Source of the DNA: an uncultured Collinsella sp.
Lineage (GTDB): Bacteria; Actinomycetota; Coriobacteriia; Coriobacteriales; Coriobacteriaceae
Length of the DNA: 32,301 bases
Direction of reading: 5' to 3'
Assembly: GCA_944321445.1 (NCBI GenBank)
Contig: CALULJ010000026.1
Coordinates: 1 to 32,301, forward strand
Below the pieces are notes generated by a model. It was not told the origin of the DNA and searched no databases. It was given only the letters and a program-made list of their open reading frames with translations. This document shows positions 15,601 to 23,720 of this stretch, piece after piece. The translations under genes and the position numbers were made by a program. Every line of letters starts with the position of its first letter. Position 1 is the stretch's first letter.

Positions 15601-15802
15601 AGACATTTTGGGTCGATTTGCATTTTTCAGCAGGATCAGCGGGAGGAGCGAAGAGCCCGAGCCAGGCCCAGTACCAGATTTCGGGGGTGTCTGGGGCTAA
15701 TTTGGGCGCCAATAACCTCTCGGGGCGGGCCGAATCGACCCTTGAGACCAGGCGAAGACGCTGCGCAGCGTACTGATAAATGCATATCGACCTGAAATGT
15801 CT
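15601..15802. mobile_element. MITE-like element C with diverged inverted ends
   Basis: The left end 15601-15630 (AGACATTT..GGTCGATTTGCATTTTTCAG) and the inverted right end 15773-15802 match at about 26 of 30 positions. The inner part (GTCGAT, TGCATTT) resembles the ends of elements A and B, but the outer part is different (AGACATTT instead of TGGATA). It looks like a related or decayed subfamily, 202 bp long. Confidence 0.5.
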
Positions 15803-16199
15803 ACCCTCGGGCCGATGTTGCCCTACATGACACGGAGGTGGCCTATGGCCGCTCGCCTGCGCTAAGTCTAAGCCGTTGCAACCGGTCTATCTCCAAGATT
15901 GGCTTCTACGGCCTTTATTGTCATTTCAAATCTCACGCGTTAATCGAATCCAACGTCACGCCGCCTTAACTGGCCTTCAATCTATAATCCCCGACTGCCC
16001 ATATGCTGTGCGCATAATTATGCCGACGAGCGCTGGCGATAATATGCTTTTATGAGTGGGTTACAAAATTAAGTGAATGGCCTATTGTTTGTTTTTACAT
16101 GTTTTTATAAGTTTTTCTAATACGATTCAAATTAAAGAGGACGAGGTTTTCCGCAGGAGCGTCGCGCGGTCTTTCTCCCCAGCGAGCCGCTAACGCAAA
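15803..16199. other. Gene-free stretch with an AT-rich block
   Basis: I see no convincing gene in these 397 bp. At 15834-15862 a good ribosome site (GGAGGTG) is followed by ATG and only five more codons before TAA (MAARLR), which could be a leader peptide or a truncated gene start. Positions 16010-16135 are strikingly AT-rich for this genome, with T-runs and several TATA-like hexamers. It may be a decayed insertion. Confidence 0.4.
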
Positions 16200-16231
16200 G
16201 CGGGCGAGGGGGTTCATACCCCTCGCCCGCG
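16200..16231 (-). terminator. prfA terminator hairpin
   Basis: GCGGGCGAGGGG and CCCCTCGCCCGC pair around GTTCATA, 36 bp after the prfA stop. The minus-strand tail is CTTTGCGTT. The stem is strong and the T-run short. Confidence 0.7.
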
Positions 16232-16267
16232 TCATCTAGCGATATGTGTTTGCTCGCGGCGCCGCTG

Positions 16268-17338
16268 TTAGTCCACGGCCTGGGCCAGCTTCTCCGCTCG
16301 ATCGGCGGCGGCCAGCGCCTCGATCACAGCGCTCAGCTGGTCGCCCAGCAGCACGCCGTTATAGGTGGAGTTGAAGCCGATGCGGTGGTCGGTCACGCGG
16401 TCCTGCGGCTGGTTGTATGTGCGGATCTTCTCCGAACGGTTACCGTGGCCGATCTGGCTCTGGCGCTCCGCACCCAGCTCGGCCTGCTGCTTCTCCAACT
16501 CCATCTCGTACAGGCGAGCGCGCAGCATCTGCATACAGACCTCGCGGTTCTGAATCTGCGAGCGCTGCTCCTGCGACTGCACCACGGTGTTGGTGGGCAG
16601 GTGGGTGATGCGCACCGCGGAGTACGTGGTGTTCACGCACTGACCACCGGGGCCGGACGCGCAATACGTATCGATACGCAGGTCCGCCTGGTTGATCTGG
16701 ACGTCAATCTCGTCGGCCTCGGGCAGCACGGCGACGGTTGCCGTAGAGGTCTGGATGCGGCCCTGGCTCTCGGTCTTCGGCACACGCTGCACGCGGTGCA
16801 CGCCACTCTCGTACTTCATGACGGAATAGACCTTGTCGCCGTTGACCTTGAACTCGATGGACTTGAAGCCGCCCGCGTCGCTGGGGCTGGCGTCGAGCAC
16901 CTCGAGCTTCCAGCCCTGGTGGTCGCAGAAGCGCTGGTACATCTTGAACAGGTCTCCCGCGAAGATGGCCGCCTCGTCACCGCCGGCGGCGGAGCGAATC
17001 TCGACGATGGTGTTCTTCTCGTCGTTGGGGTCGCCCGGGATGAGCATGAACTTGATGTCTTCCTCGAGCTGCGGGAGCTTGGCCTCGTTGGCGGCGATGT
17101 CCTCCTGCAGCATGGCCTTCTCGTCCGGATCGGACGTGTCGCGCTGCATTTCCTTGGCAGCCTCGATGTCGTCGAGCGCGCCCAGGTACTCGCGGGCAGC
17201 CGTCACCAGCGGTGTCTGATGCGCGTACTCCTTGTTGAGGCGCGTAAATTCCTTGATGTCGGAAGCCACCGAGGGGTCAGAAAGCCTCTTCTCGAGCTCC
17301 TCGTAGGCAGCGATGAGTTTTTCCAGCTTGTCGCGCAT
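16268..17338 (-). CDS. prfA: Peptide chain release factor 1
   Basis: This 356-residue factor ends translation at UAA and UAG. The stop-codon recognition tripeptide of RF1, P-x-T, is present as PKT (187-189) in [18 protein letters not shown]. The catalytic GGQ is at 231-233 in [17 protein letters not shown]. Both distinguish it from RF2 (SPF) and from frameshift-controlled prfB. The ATG at 17338 follows AAGGATC; an open frame continues upstream without a ribosome site. prmC, which methylates the GGQ glutamine and often sits next to prfA, is not adjacent here. Confidence 0.97.
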   Translation of the reverse strand: MRDKLEKLIAAYEELEKRLSDPSVASDIKEFTRLNKEYAHQTPLVTAAREYLGALDDIEAAKEMQRDTSDPDEKAMLQEDIAANEAKLPQLEEDIKFMLIPGDPNDEKNTIVEIRSAAGGDEAAIFAGDLFKMYQRFCDHQGWKLEVLDASPSDAGGFKSIEFKVNGDKVYSVMKYESGVHRVQRVPKTESQGRIQTSTATVAVLPEADEIDVQINQADLRIDTYCASGPGGQCVNTTYSAVRITHLPTNTVVQSQEQRSQIQNREVCMQMLRARLYEMELEKQQAELGAERQSQIGHGNRSEKIRTYNQPQDRVTDHRIGFNSTYNGVLLGDQLSAVIEALAAADRAEKLAQAVD

Positions 17339-17662
17339 GATGTGATCCTTTGCAGTTTGCGGGTACGCGCCCGCGGTATGAACATGACATGAGGGCCGCC
17401 CGACGTGCAGGCGATATATGAGCCCAGCTAGAACATGTCGAATTTTAGATACACGCGCGAACCCTTTCTCTCGACCACCTATCATACCCGGCTTGGCGCG
17501 CGGGGCAAGCGTGGGCGGGACGTCGGCGTTGGTGGCGGCCCTGACGTGCGCAAAACGTCCACATGGCGGGATGGCGGCGAGCGCACAGGGGTCTTTTTGT
17601 GATTTGGCTGCAACTGAAAACGCTCCGGGCCGCGCGAGCGACGCCGGAGCGTAACGGTCGAT
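17339..17662. other. Intergenic stretch between prfA and the second importer
   Basis: These 324 bp contain the prfA promoter region on the minus strand and the downstream flank of the importer ATPase gene. An imperfect GCTCCGG / CCGGAGC repeat lies at about 17622-17650. I see no gene. Confidence 0.4.
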
Positions 17663-17693
17663 GACGCACTTCTCCCCCGGGGAGAAGTGCGTC
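17663..17693. terminator. Hairpin after the importer ATPase gene (GACGC-CTTCTCCCC family)
   Basis: Two perfect 15 bp arms (GACGCACTTCTCCCC and complement) are separated by one C. The hairpin starts one base past the TAA stop of the ATPase gene at 17695. It is the third copy of the family at 1995 and 7282. Confidence 0.65.
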
Positions 17694-17694
17694 G

Positions 17695-18450
17695 TTAGTC
17701 GTCGAGGTAGCGGGAGAGGAACTCGCGGGTGCGGGGATGCTTGGGGTTGCCGAAGATCTCGGCCGGGGTGCCCTCTTCTGCGATGACGCCCTTGTCCATG
17801 AAGACGACGCGGTCCGAAACGGTCTTGGCGAAGGCCATCTCGTGCGTGACGACAACCATGGTCATGCCGTCGGCCGCGAGGCCGCGCATGACCTCGAGCA
17901 CCTCGCCCACGATCTCGGGGTCAAGGGCGCTGGTGGGCTCGTCGAAGAGCATGAGGTCGGGCTGCATGCACAGGGCGCGCGCGATGGCCACGCGCTGCTT
18001 CTGGCCGCCGGAGAGCGTCTGCACGCTGGCGCGGGCAAAGTCGGCAAGGCCAACGGACTCCAGGTGCTTCATGGCCACCTGCTCGGCCTCCGCCTTCTTC
18101 ATCTTCTTGAGCGTCACGGGCGCGAGCGTGCAGTTGTCCAGCACGTTCATGTTGTTGAACAGGTTGAACCCCTGAAACACCATGCCGATCTTCTCGCGCA
18201 GGCGGTTCACGTCGACGTGCTGGGCCGCCAGGTCCTCGCCGTGGAACCACACGTGGCCGGCATCGGGCGTCTCAAGCAGGTTGATGCAGCGCAGCAACGT
18301 GGACTTGCCGGAGCCGGACGCGCCGATGATGGTGACCACCTGGCCGGGCATGACGTCGAAGTTGATGTCGCGCAGCACCTCGTGGCTGCCGAACGATTTG
18401 CGCAGGCCCTCGATGCGGACCATGGGCTCGGATGCAACGGTTTGCGTCAT
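17695..18450 (-). CDS. Polar amino-acid ABC transporter ATPase, second importer
   Basis: This 251-residue ATPase has Walker [10 protein letters not shown] (43-51), signature LSGGQKQR (146-153), Walker B LMLFDEP (166-172) with the catalytic Glu, and a switch His in VTHEM. It is the last gene of a binding-protein, permease, ATPase operon. Its ATG lies 3 bp after the permease stop. It is clearly separate in sequence from the ATPase at 12010 and serves the other importer. Confidence 0.95.
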   Translation of the reverse strand: MTQTVASEPMVRIEGLRKSFGSHEVLRDINFDVMPGQVVTIIGASGSGKSTLLRCINLLETPDAGHVWFHGEDLAAQHVDVNRLREKIGMVFQGFNLFNNMNVLDNCTLAPVTLKKMKKAEAEQVAMKHLESVGLADFARASVQTLSGGQKQRVAIARALCMQPDLMLFDEPTSALDPEIVGEVLEVMRGLAADGMTMVVVTHEMAFAKTVSDRVVFMDKGVIAEEGTPAEIFGNPKHPRTREFLSRYLDD

Positions 18451-18453
18451 GGC

Positions 18454-19659
18454 TTACTCCTCCCCCAGCATGGTCTGGTCGGACGTGCTGCCCATGGTCT
18501 CGCTCTTGACGTCGAAGCGCTTGGCAAACTTGCTGAGCAGCCAGGAGGCGAGCATGGTGAGCATAAGGTAGATCACCGTGGAGATCAATGCCGTGCGGAA
18601 CTGCTGGTAGTAGATGCCGGCGACCGTCGTGGTGGCGAACATGAGGTCAAAGGTGCCGATGACCGAGAGCACCGACGAGTCCTTGATGTTGATGACCAGC
18701 TCGTTGGACAGGCCGGGGATCGCGAACTTGATGCCCTGGGGGAAGACGACCTTCATCATCGCCTGCCACTGCGACAGGCCGAGCGAGCGCGCCGCCTCCA
18801 TTTGGCCTTTGTCGACCGACTCGATACCGCCGCGCAGGACCTCCATCATGTAGGCGGTCGAGTTGAGCGTGATGGTCACGAGACCGGCGAGGAACGTCGT
18901 CCAGATGCCGTTGATTTGCGTGGTGGTGAGCGCCGTCATGCGGAACAGGCCGAACACGCCGTAGTAGATGACCATGGCCTGGACCATCATGGGCGTGCCG
19001 CGCACGACGGTGGAGTAGACCTTGGCAAACCCGCAGCCGACCTTCTTCCAGAAGCGGATGAAGTCGTTATCGGGGCGGTCGATGGTTTGGATGCGGCAGA
19101 ACACCAGCAGCAGCGCGAGGAAAAATGCGATGACGGTGCCGAACACGGCCAGCTCAACCGTGGTGATGAAACCGGTGATGAAGGTCTGGCGACCGTTCCA
19201 CAAGATGTAGCACATGCTTTCGAGCATGTCGTCGGTGGGGACCTTCTCGGCCGACATAGCCACCTGCCAGGCCGACGCGATACCCAGGACCACGCGGTCG
19301 ATGAGCAGCACGAAGGTCATGGCCCACACCACGTAGGAGGCGATGCGCAGCACGCGCGCGATGGCTGGTTTGGTGAACGGCGAGGTCGTGGCGTACGTCT
19401 TCCAGTGCGTGAGCTTGAACACCAGAGCGATGGCGGAAAGGACGAGCCACGCTGCGAGCAGGTAGTACATGACCAGCTCGACGGTGAAGGCGTTTGCGAG
19501 GAAGCTCAGGCGGGGGCGCGACTGGCTCGACAGCAGCATACCCAGGAACGCTACCGCACTCGTGCCCAGCAGCACATAGCGGTGGTCGTCAAGGATAAAC
19601 GAGGCGAATTTGCCCCGCTTCCTCGGCGTCATCTGCTCGCCAGATTGGGCAGAGCTCAT
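18454..19659 (-). CDS. Amino-acid ABC transporter permease with extended N-terminal membrane region
   Basis: This 401-residue permease is much longer than the usual 215-250. The C-terminal half is a standard permease with EAA loop EVLRGGIESVDKGQMEAARS followed by VFPQGIKFAIPGLSN. The N-terminal half (about residues 1-165) adds about three extra hydrophobic segments (YVLLGTSAVAFLGMLL, VMYYLLAAWLVLSAIALVF, IASYVVWAMTFVLLIDRVVL). There is only one permease gene here, so it probably forms a homodimer. AAGGAG precedes the ATG at 19659. It follows the binding-protein gene after 102 bp that contain a hairpin. Confidence 0.9.
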   Translation of the reverse strand: MSSAQSGEQMTPRKRGKFASFILDDHRYVLLGTSAVAFLGMLLSSQSRPRLSFLANAFTVELVMYYLLAAWLVLSAIALVFKLTHWKTYATTSPFTKPAIARVLRIASYVVWAMTFVLLIDRVVLGIASAWQVAMSAEKVPTDDMLESMCYILWNGRQTFITGFITTVELAVFGTVIAFFLALLLVFCRIQTIDRPDNDFIRFWKKVGCGFAKVYSTVVRGTPMMVQAMVIYYGVFGLFRMTALTTTQINGIWTTFLAGLVTITLNSTAYMMEVLRGGIESVDKGQMEAARSLGLSQWQAMMKVVFPQGIKFAIPGLSNELVINIKDSSVLSVIGTFDLMFATTTVAGIYYQQFRTALISTVIYLMLTMLASWLLSKFAKRFDVKSETMGSTSDQTMLGEE

Positions 19660-19687
19660 GGTTTTCTCCTTATCGATTGAGACACGT

Positions 19688-19726
19688 AGGACGCGCGTCG
19701 ACCAAAACGGTCAAAACGCGCGCCCT
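19688..19726. terminator. Intra-operon hairpin after the second binding-protein gene
   Basis: AGGACGCGCGT and ACGCGCGCCCT pair imperfectly around an inner GACC/GGTC stem. It lies between the binding-protein stop at 19762 and the permease start, the same position as the 10942 hairpin in the first importer. It probably sets expression ratio or mRNA stability. Confidence 0.5.
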
Positions 19727-19761
19727 GAAAAGCTAAGGGTTGGACCTGCGTGCTGTACGGG

Positions 19762-20697
19762 TTACGCCGGCTGGCGATCCATGCACTCGTTCCACATCGT
19801 CTGACGGTCCTCGTCGGAGATGGTCGCGATGATCTCGTTGATCTGCTCGAGGATGGCGTCCTGGCCCTTGGCGATGGCCGCGTTGTCGGGCATGACGGAG
19901 CCCTCGAACTTGTCGGTCATCTCGAGCTCGACGAAGTCGGGATAGGTCTCGATCAGCTTGGGCACGGACAGCATCGAGTAGGTGATGATGTCGCTCGTGC
20001 CGGAAGCCAGGCTCTCGACGACGGCGGGGACGGTCTCGCCCGGGGTCATGTGGTTGACATCGGGGATCTGCTCGATGACGTCGTCGTACATCGTGGCGGC
20101 CTGGCCCATGATGGACGCGCCAGCGAGCTCGGCAAACGTGGTGGCGCCGGCGTAGGCGGAGTCCTTCTTGGTGATCATGACGATGTCGTCGTCGACGTAG
20201 GAGTCGGAGAAGTCGGCGGAGTCCTCGCGCTCAGGCGTGACGGACATGCCGGCGCACACGATGTCGATCTGGCCGTTGTTGAGCGAGTCGATGAGCGCGG
20301 CGAAGTCGAGCTTGACCGCGACGGGCTCGAGGCCCAGGCCATCGGCGATGATCTTGGCGACCTGCACGTCGTAGCCGTCGGCGTAAGCGCCGTCGACGTT
20401 ATCGATGGGGATGGTGTAATCAGAGGCCTCGGAGACCTGCCAGTTGTAGGGGGCGTAAGCAGCCTCCATGCCAACGCGCAGCGTGGTGCCGTCGCCCAGC
20501 GTGGCGTTGTCGCCCGCAGCGGTATCGTCGGTGGCGGAGCCGGCGTCGGCGTCGTCACCCGAGTCCTGCGCGGCGGGGCCGCATCCGGTCAGGAACATCA
20601 TGCCTCCCACGCTGAACGCCGTGAGCCCGGAGAGCTTGAGGAAATCGCGGCGAGAGCACTGCCCTGGCTGCGCGTTTGCAAAGGAATTCTTGGTCAT
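19762..20697 (-). CDS. Amino-acid-binding lipoprotein of ABC importer (family 3), Tat-exported
   Basis: This 311-residue protein has a CSRRDFLKLSG twin-arginine signal (14-24) and a lipobox LTGC ending at Cys39, followed by an acidic, low-complexity linker (DSGDDADAGSATDDTAAGD). The family-3 core begins with LRVGMEAAYAPYNW and includes GYDVQVAKIIADGLGLEP, LDFAALIDSLNNGQIDIVCAGMS (cut here) and TPEREDSADFSDSY. The type fits polar amino acids, but the substrate cannot be named. The ATG at 20697 follows GGAAGGGAAA. It is the first gene of the importer operon. Confidence 0.92.
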   Translation of the reverse strand: MTKNSFANAQPGQCSRRDFLKLSGLTAFSVGGMMFLTGCGPAAQDSGDDADAGSATDDTAAGDNATLGDGTTLRVGMEAAYAPYNWQVSEASDYTIPIDNVDGAYADGYDVQVAKIIADGLGLEPVAVKLDFAALIDSLNNGQIDIVCAGMSVTPEREDSADFSDSYVDDDIVMITKKDSAYAGATTFAELAGASIMGQAATMYDDVIEQIPDVNHMTPGETVPAVVESLASGTSDIITYSMLSVPKLIETYPDFVELEMTDKFEGSVMPDNAAIAKGQDAILEQINEIIATISDEDRQTMWNECMDRQPA

Positions 20698-20806
20698 GAT
20701 GGTTTCCCTTCCAAAAGTTTTTGTGTATGACCCCTTCCGTACGACGCAACCGGAGGGGACCCATTCCCCTCCCCCTTGCAACTTAATGCGAGAAAGTTAC
20801 GCGTAC

Positions 20807-20857
20807 AAGGTGGCAGCATACCGCGCCTTTATGCAGAAAGCCACCCAAAGGTGGCAG
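20807..20857 (-). promoter_or_regulatory. Repeated TGCCACCTT boxes upstream of the second importer
   Basis: AAGGTGGCAG occurs at 20807-20816 and again at 20848-20857 (plus-strand view). GCCACC at 20840-20845 forms a 6-4-6 inverted repeat with the second copy. They lie 110-160 bp before the binding-protein start. They could be operators or leader structure; no clear T-box or known riboswitch core is present. Confidence 0.35.
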
Positions 20858-20945
20858 GAAACATGCATGAAACTCAATTTTGAAGCAGGTATGGTGCGCC
20901 GCGGGGGCGGGCCGGGTGCCTGAAAACGAACGTGGCCCGCCCCCG

Positions 20946-20976
20946 TGGGAAAAAAGTGCCTGTCCCTATTTTCCCA
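20946..20976. repeat. REP-like unit, GTGCCTGTCCC family
   Basis: This 31 bp unit is identical to those at 1963-1993 and 26594-26624. It overlaps the last codons and the stop of the epimerase-like gene (end at 20966), so that protein's C-terminus (LLGK) is partly encoded by the repeat. Confidence 0.85.
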
Positions 20977-21868
20977 GCAGCGTGATGGTGAAGGAGCTGG
21001 TGCTTGTTTTGCCCGGGGCGAGGATAGTGATGCCCTCCTTGTGCTCCAGGATGTCGTCTTCGGTGGTGTAGGTGGCGTGGCCGGTCCAGGGCTCGAGTGC
21101 GACGAAGGGCGCGCCGGGTGCGGACCACACGCCGAGGAAGTCGAAGCCGGGGAAGTCGACCTGGATGCCATGGCCGGATTTCTTCCCCACCAGCGAGATG
21201 GTGTTGCCGGGCACGTGGTCGAAGATCATGGTGTCGTACGCGAAGCAATCGCGCGTGAGCGGCAGGGCATCTGCCTGGTTGACCGGCGTGAACGTGTCGG
21301 TGGGGTCGGCCAAGCCGCCGGCAACGATCTTAGGGCATGCGGCGGTCCAGGGCTCGGCGAAGTGGAACTCGTAGTCCTCGAAGGTCTCGCCTGCCTCGGC
21401 GCCGCCGGGCGCGGGAATGTTGAATGCGGGGTGGCCGCCGACGGAAAATGGCAGGTTAACGCTGCCGGTGTTGGTGACGGAGAAGGTTTGCGTGAGCGAC
21501 GCCGGGCCGGTAAGCGCGTAGGTCATGTTGAGCTTGAAATCGTACGGGAAGGCCTCGCGGGTTTGATCGGAGCTGACGAACTCGAAGGTTGCCGACGAGC
21601 CGTCTTCGCTGGTGGCGACCAGCTTGTGCTCGTTGATGCGCGCCAAGCCGTGGCGCCCCATGTGACACGGACCCTGGGTAGACTCGGCGAAGTCGTTGCG
21701 CAGGTTGCCCACGATGGGGAACAGCACCGGCGCGTGCTTGCCCCAAAATGCCGGATCGGCCTGCCACAGGTACTCGTTGCCGTTAAGCGCGAGGCTTGTG
21801 AGCTGCGCACCCATGCTGTCGATGCTGGCGGTGAGGCCGCCACGGGAGATAGTGGTGATAGTGGACAT
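20966..21868 (-). CDS. Aldose 1-epimerase family protein (LacX-like)
   Basis: This 300-residue beta-sandwich protein is of the galactose mutarotase superfamily. Family landmarks are NEYLWQADPAFWGKHAPVLFP (cut here), MGRHGLARINE with His73, GGHPAFNIP with His146 and DHVPGNTISL. It would interconvert the alpha and beta anomers of a hexose or hexose phosphate; LacX-type members have no proven substrate. AAGGAGCAGCC precedes the ATG. It stands alone between the importer promoter region and element B. Its 3' end runs into a REP-like unit. Confidence 0.88.
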   Translation of the reverse strand: MSTITTISRGGLTASIDSMGAQLTSLALNGNEYLWQADPAFWGKHAPVLFPIVGNLRNDFAESTQGPCHMGRHGLARINEHKLVATSEDGSSATFEFVSSDQTREAFPYDFKLNMTYALTGPASLTQTFSVTNTGSVNLPFSVGGHPAFNIPAPGGAEAGETFEDYEFHFAEPWTAACPKIVAGGLADPTDTFTPVNQADALPLTRDCFAYDTMIFDHVPGNTISLVGKKSGHGIQVDFPGFDFLGVWSAPGAPFVALEPWTGHATYTTEDDILEHKEGITILAPGKTSTSSFTITLLGK

Positions 21869-22068
21869 GGCTGCTCCTTGCGGTGTTGAGGTGACGGGCG
21901 GGTGGCGCCGCTTGGCGCTTTTGCCCTATGCGTTTCACTATATCGCGCCGTCGGGGTGGGACTGCGGCGCATCCGGTAGGCGGCGAGGTGCCTGTCGCAG
22001 GTTTGGTCGCGCGGATGGTGATTTTGGACGGTCGTTTTCTTGGCGCAGATGCCTGATTTCGCTCAAGG

Positions 22069-22294
22069 TGGATAAAAATGTCGATTATGCATTTTTGGAA
22101 GCGCGCCGAAGGGGCGCTAGAGCAGTTGCGAGACCTCAGGGGCGAGCCAAAGGGCTGTCGATCGCTGGCTACGGCGTTACGTTATGGCCGTTTTGTTTGG
22201 TTTGTCCACTCTTTTGCACCTGAAACTGAACGGTCGTAGGCTGGAAATTACGAGTTAGATATGGCTAAAAATGCATAATCGACATTGTTATCCA
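22069..22294. mobile_element. MITE-like element B bounded by TGTCGATTATGCATT inverted repeats
   Basis: The left end 22069-22096 (TGGATAAAAATG, then TCGATTATGCATTTTT) and the inverted right end 22266-22294 differ by about two bases. Similarity to the ends of element A extends outwards for roughly 12 bp (T-rich then CGC/CAA). The 226 bp segment has an interior unlike that of A and contains no gene. It lies in the 645 bp gap before the DUF1385 gene. Confidence 0.6.
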
Positions 22295-22513
22295 GTTCGG
22301 AGTTTTTTTCGCGCTATGGGGTCGTGAAACGCTCATGTGAGCGGCCCAACGACACCCACATACAGGCGTCGGCCTCTTGACGCGCCGTGCGGGCGGGCGC
22401 GAACCGCTTTTGTCGCGTTCGTGAGGGTCGGGCGCGTCGTTGCGTCTGACCCCTCCGCCGGTGCTCCTTCGCGCTAAGCTTGTGCGAATGCATTTCGGAC
22501 CGGAAGGGTTTCC

Positions 22514-23602
22514 ATGGCAAAGCATTCGCAACAGGACATCGCCGAAGAAGGCGAGCTGTTCTGCACGCATATTGGCGGGTCGGCCACGCTCGAGGGCGTC
22601 ATGATGCGCGGCAAGCTCAACTGGGCAGTCGCCGTACGCTGCGAAGACGGCAGCATATATGTCGAAGAACACGACCTGCCGGACCCCTCGACACGCCCCG
22701 GCTGGATGCGCTGGCCTATCATCCGCGGCTGCGTGTCGTTCGCCGAGTCGATGGTGCTTGCGTATCGCGCGCTCGACATCGCGTCTGAGCATGCGTTTGA
22801 TTTTGACGATGAAGAGGAAGATAGCGGCGCACCCGCCGACAGGAATGGCACTTCTACCGGCGACGATGCCGGCAAGCAGGGTGACTCCGGCATGGGGATC
22901 GCCATGGTCATCTCGGTGTGCATCGGCGTGCTGCTGGGTGTGGGCATTTTTGTCGCCGTGCCGCTGTTCCTCACAAACCTGCTGGTCGGCGAGCTTTCGG
23001 CCGACAACTCGCTTGTGTGGAACATCGTCGAGGCACTGCTGCGCATCACGGTGCTCATCGCGTACGTGGGCGGCGTGGGGCTCATCCCCGACATGGCGCG
23101 TATGTACGGCTACCACGGTGCCGAGCACCAGTCGATCCACTGCTTTGAGCACGGGCTGCCGCTCACGCCCGAGAACGCAGCGAAATTCTCGCGCCTGCAC
23201 GTGCGCTGCGGCACCGCGTTTTTGGTGATGACCGTGGGCGTGGCGCTTATCCTGCACGCCGTGGTGCCGGTTGGCGCTTGGGCCGAGGCGCTGGGGCTCG
23301 AGGGTATCGTGCGATCGCTCTTCGTGTTCTGCTCGCGCCTGGTAATGTTGCCCATCGTGGCCGGTGTGTCCTACGAGGTCACGGTAAAGTGGGCTGGCTC
23401 GCATCCGGATAATCCGCTGGTCAAGATTGCGCTGTGGCCGGGATTGCAGATGCAGCGTCTCACCACGCGCAAGGCCGATCCGGGCATGCTCGAATGCGCC
23501 ATCGAGGCGCTGAAGCGCGTTGATTCCCGCGAGCGCGCGGCGGCGGAAGAGACCGAAGGTGTGGAGGAACCCGCAGCTGAGCTGGCGGAAAGCGCGGCGT
23601 AG
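22514..23602 (+). CDS. DUF1385 (YqhQ-like) integral membrane protein
   Basis: This 362-residue protein matches the YqhQ/DUF1385 family. It has GGSATLEGVMMRG at 21-33, WPIIRGCVSFAESMVLAYRAL (cut here) at 67-87, a charged linker of about 30 residues, two membrane helices around 128-152 and 175-190, the invariant YHGAEHQSI at 200-208, and SRLHVRCGTAFL at 226-237. Conserved His, Glu and Cys suggest a metal site or enzymatic function, but the role is unknown. The C-terminal 30 residues are acidic. GGAAGGG precedes the ATG. In many Gram-positives this gene lies beside prfA; here prfA is 5 kb away on the other strand. Confidence 0.9.
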   Translation: MAKHSQQDIAEEGELFCTHIGGSATLEGVMMRGKLNWAVAVRCEDGSIYVEEHDLPDPSTRPGWMRWPIIRGCVSFAESMVLAYRALDIASEHAFDFDDEEEDSGAPADRNGTSTGDDAGKQGDSGMGIAMVISVCIGVLLGVGIFVAVPLFLTNLLVGELSADNSLVWNIVEALLRITVLIAYVGGVGLIPDMARMYGYHGAEHQSIHCFEHGLPLTPENAAKFSRLHVRCGTAFLVMTVGVALILHAVVPVGAWAEALGLEGIVRSLFVFCSRLVMLPIVAGVSYEVTVKWAGSHPDNPLVKIALWPGLQMQRLTTRKADPGMLECAIEALKRVDSRERAAAEETEGVEEPAAELAESAA

Positions 23603-23643
23603 GCTGAACGCGACTGTAGCTCATGTCGATTCATGTATGCGGC

Positions 23644-23691
23644 AGCGCCCGCGCCCCAAGACCCGAATGGGCATCTTGGGGCGCGGGCGCT
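23644..23691. terminator. Bidirectional terminator hairpin
   Basis: Two perfect 18 bp arms (AGCGCCCGCGCCCCAAGA and complement) flank a 12 nt loop. It lies between the convergent DUF1385 and zinc-ribbon genes. The plus-strand tail is GTTTAGTT. Confidence 0.8.
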
Positions 23692-23720
23692 GTTTAGTTG
23701 CGGGCGTTTTCCCAGGCAGA

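Noticed and set aside
15340..15795. Open frames of 110-150 codons inside elements A and C
   Set aside because: They run across inverted repeats, lack ribosome sites and have no domain features.
17737..19680. Plus-strand open frame of about 650 codons across the second importer
   Set aside because: It is antisense to two clear ABC transporter genes; the composition is that of a reverse-strand artefact.
20807..20857. T-box riboswitch suggested by GGGTGGC before the second importer
   Set aside because: The conserved T-box core AGGGTGGnACCGCG is not present and no terminator/antiterminator pair was found.
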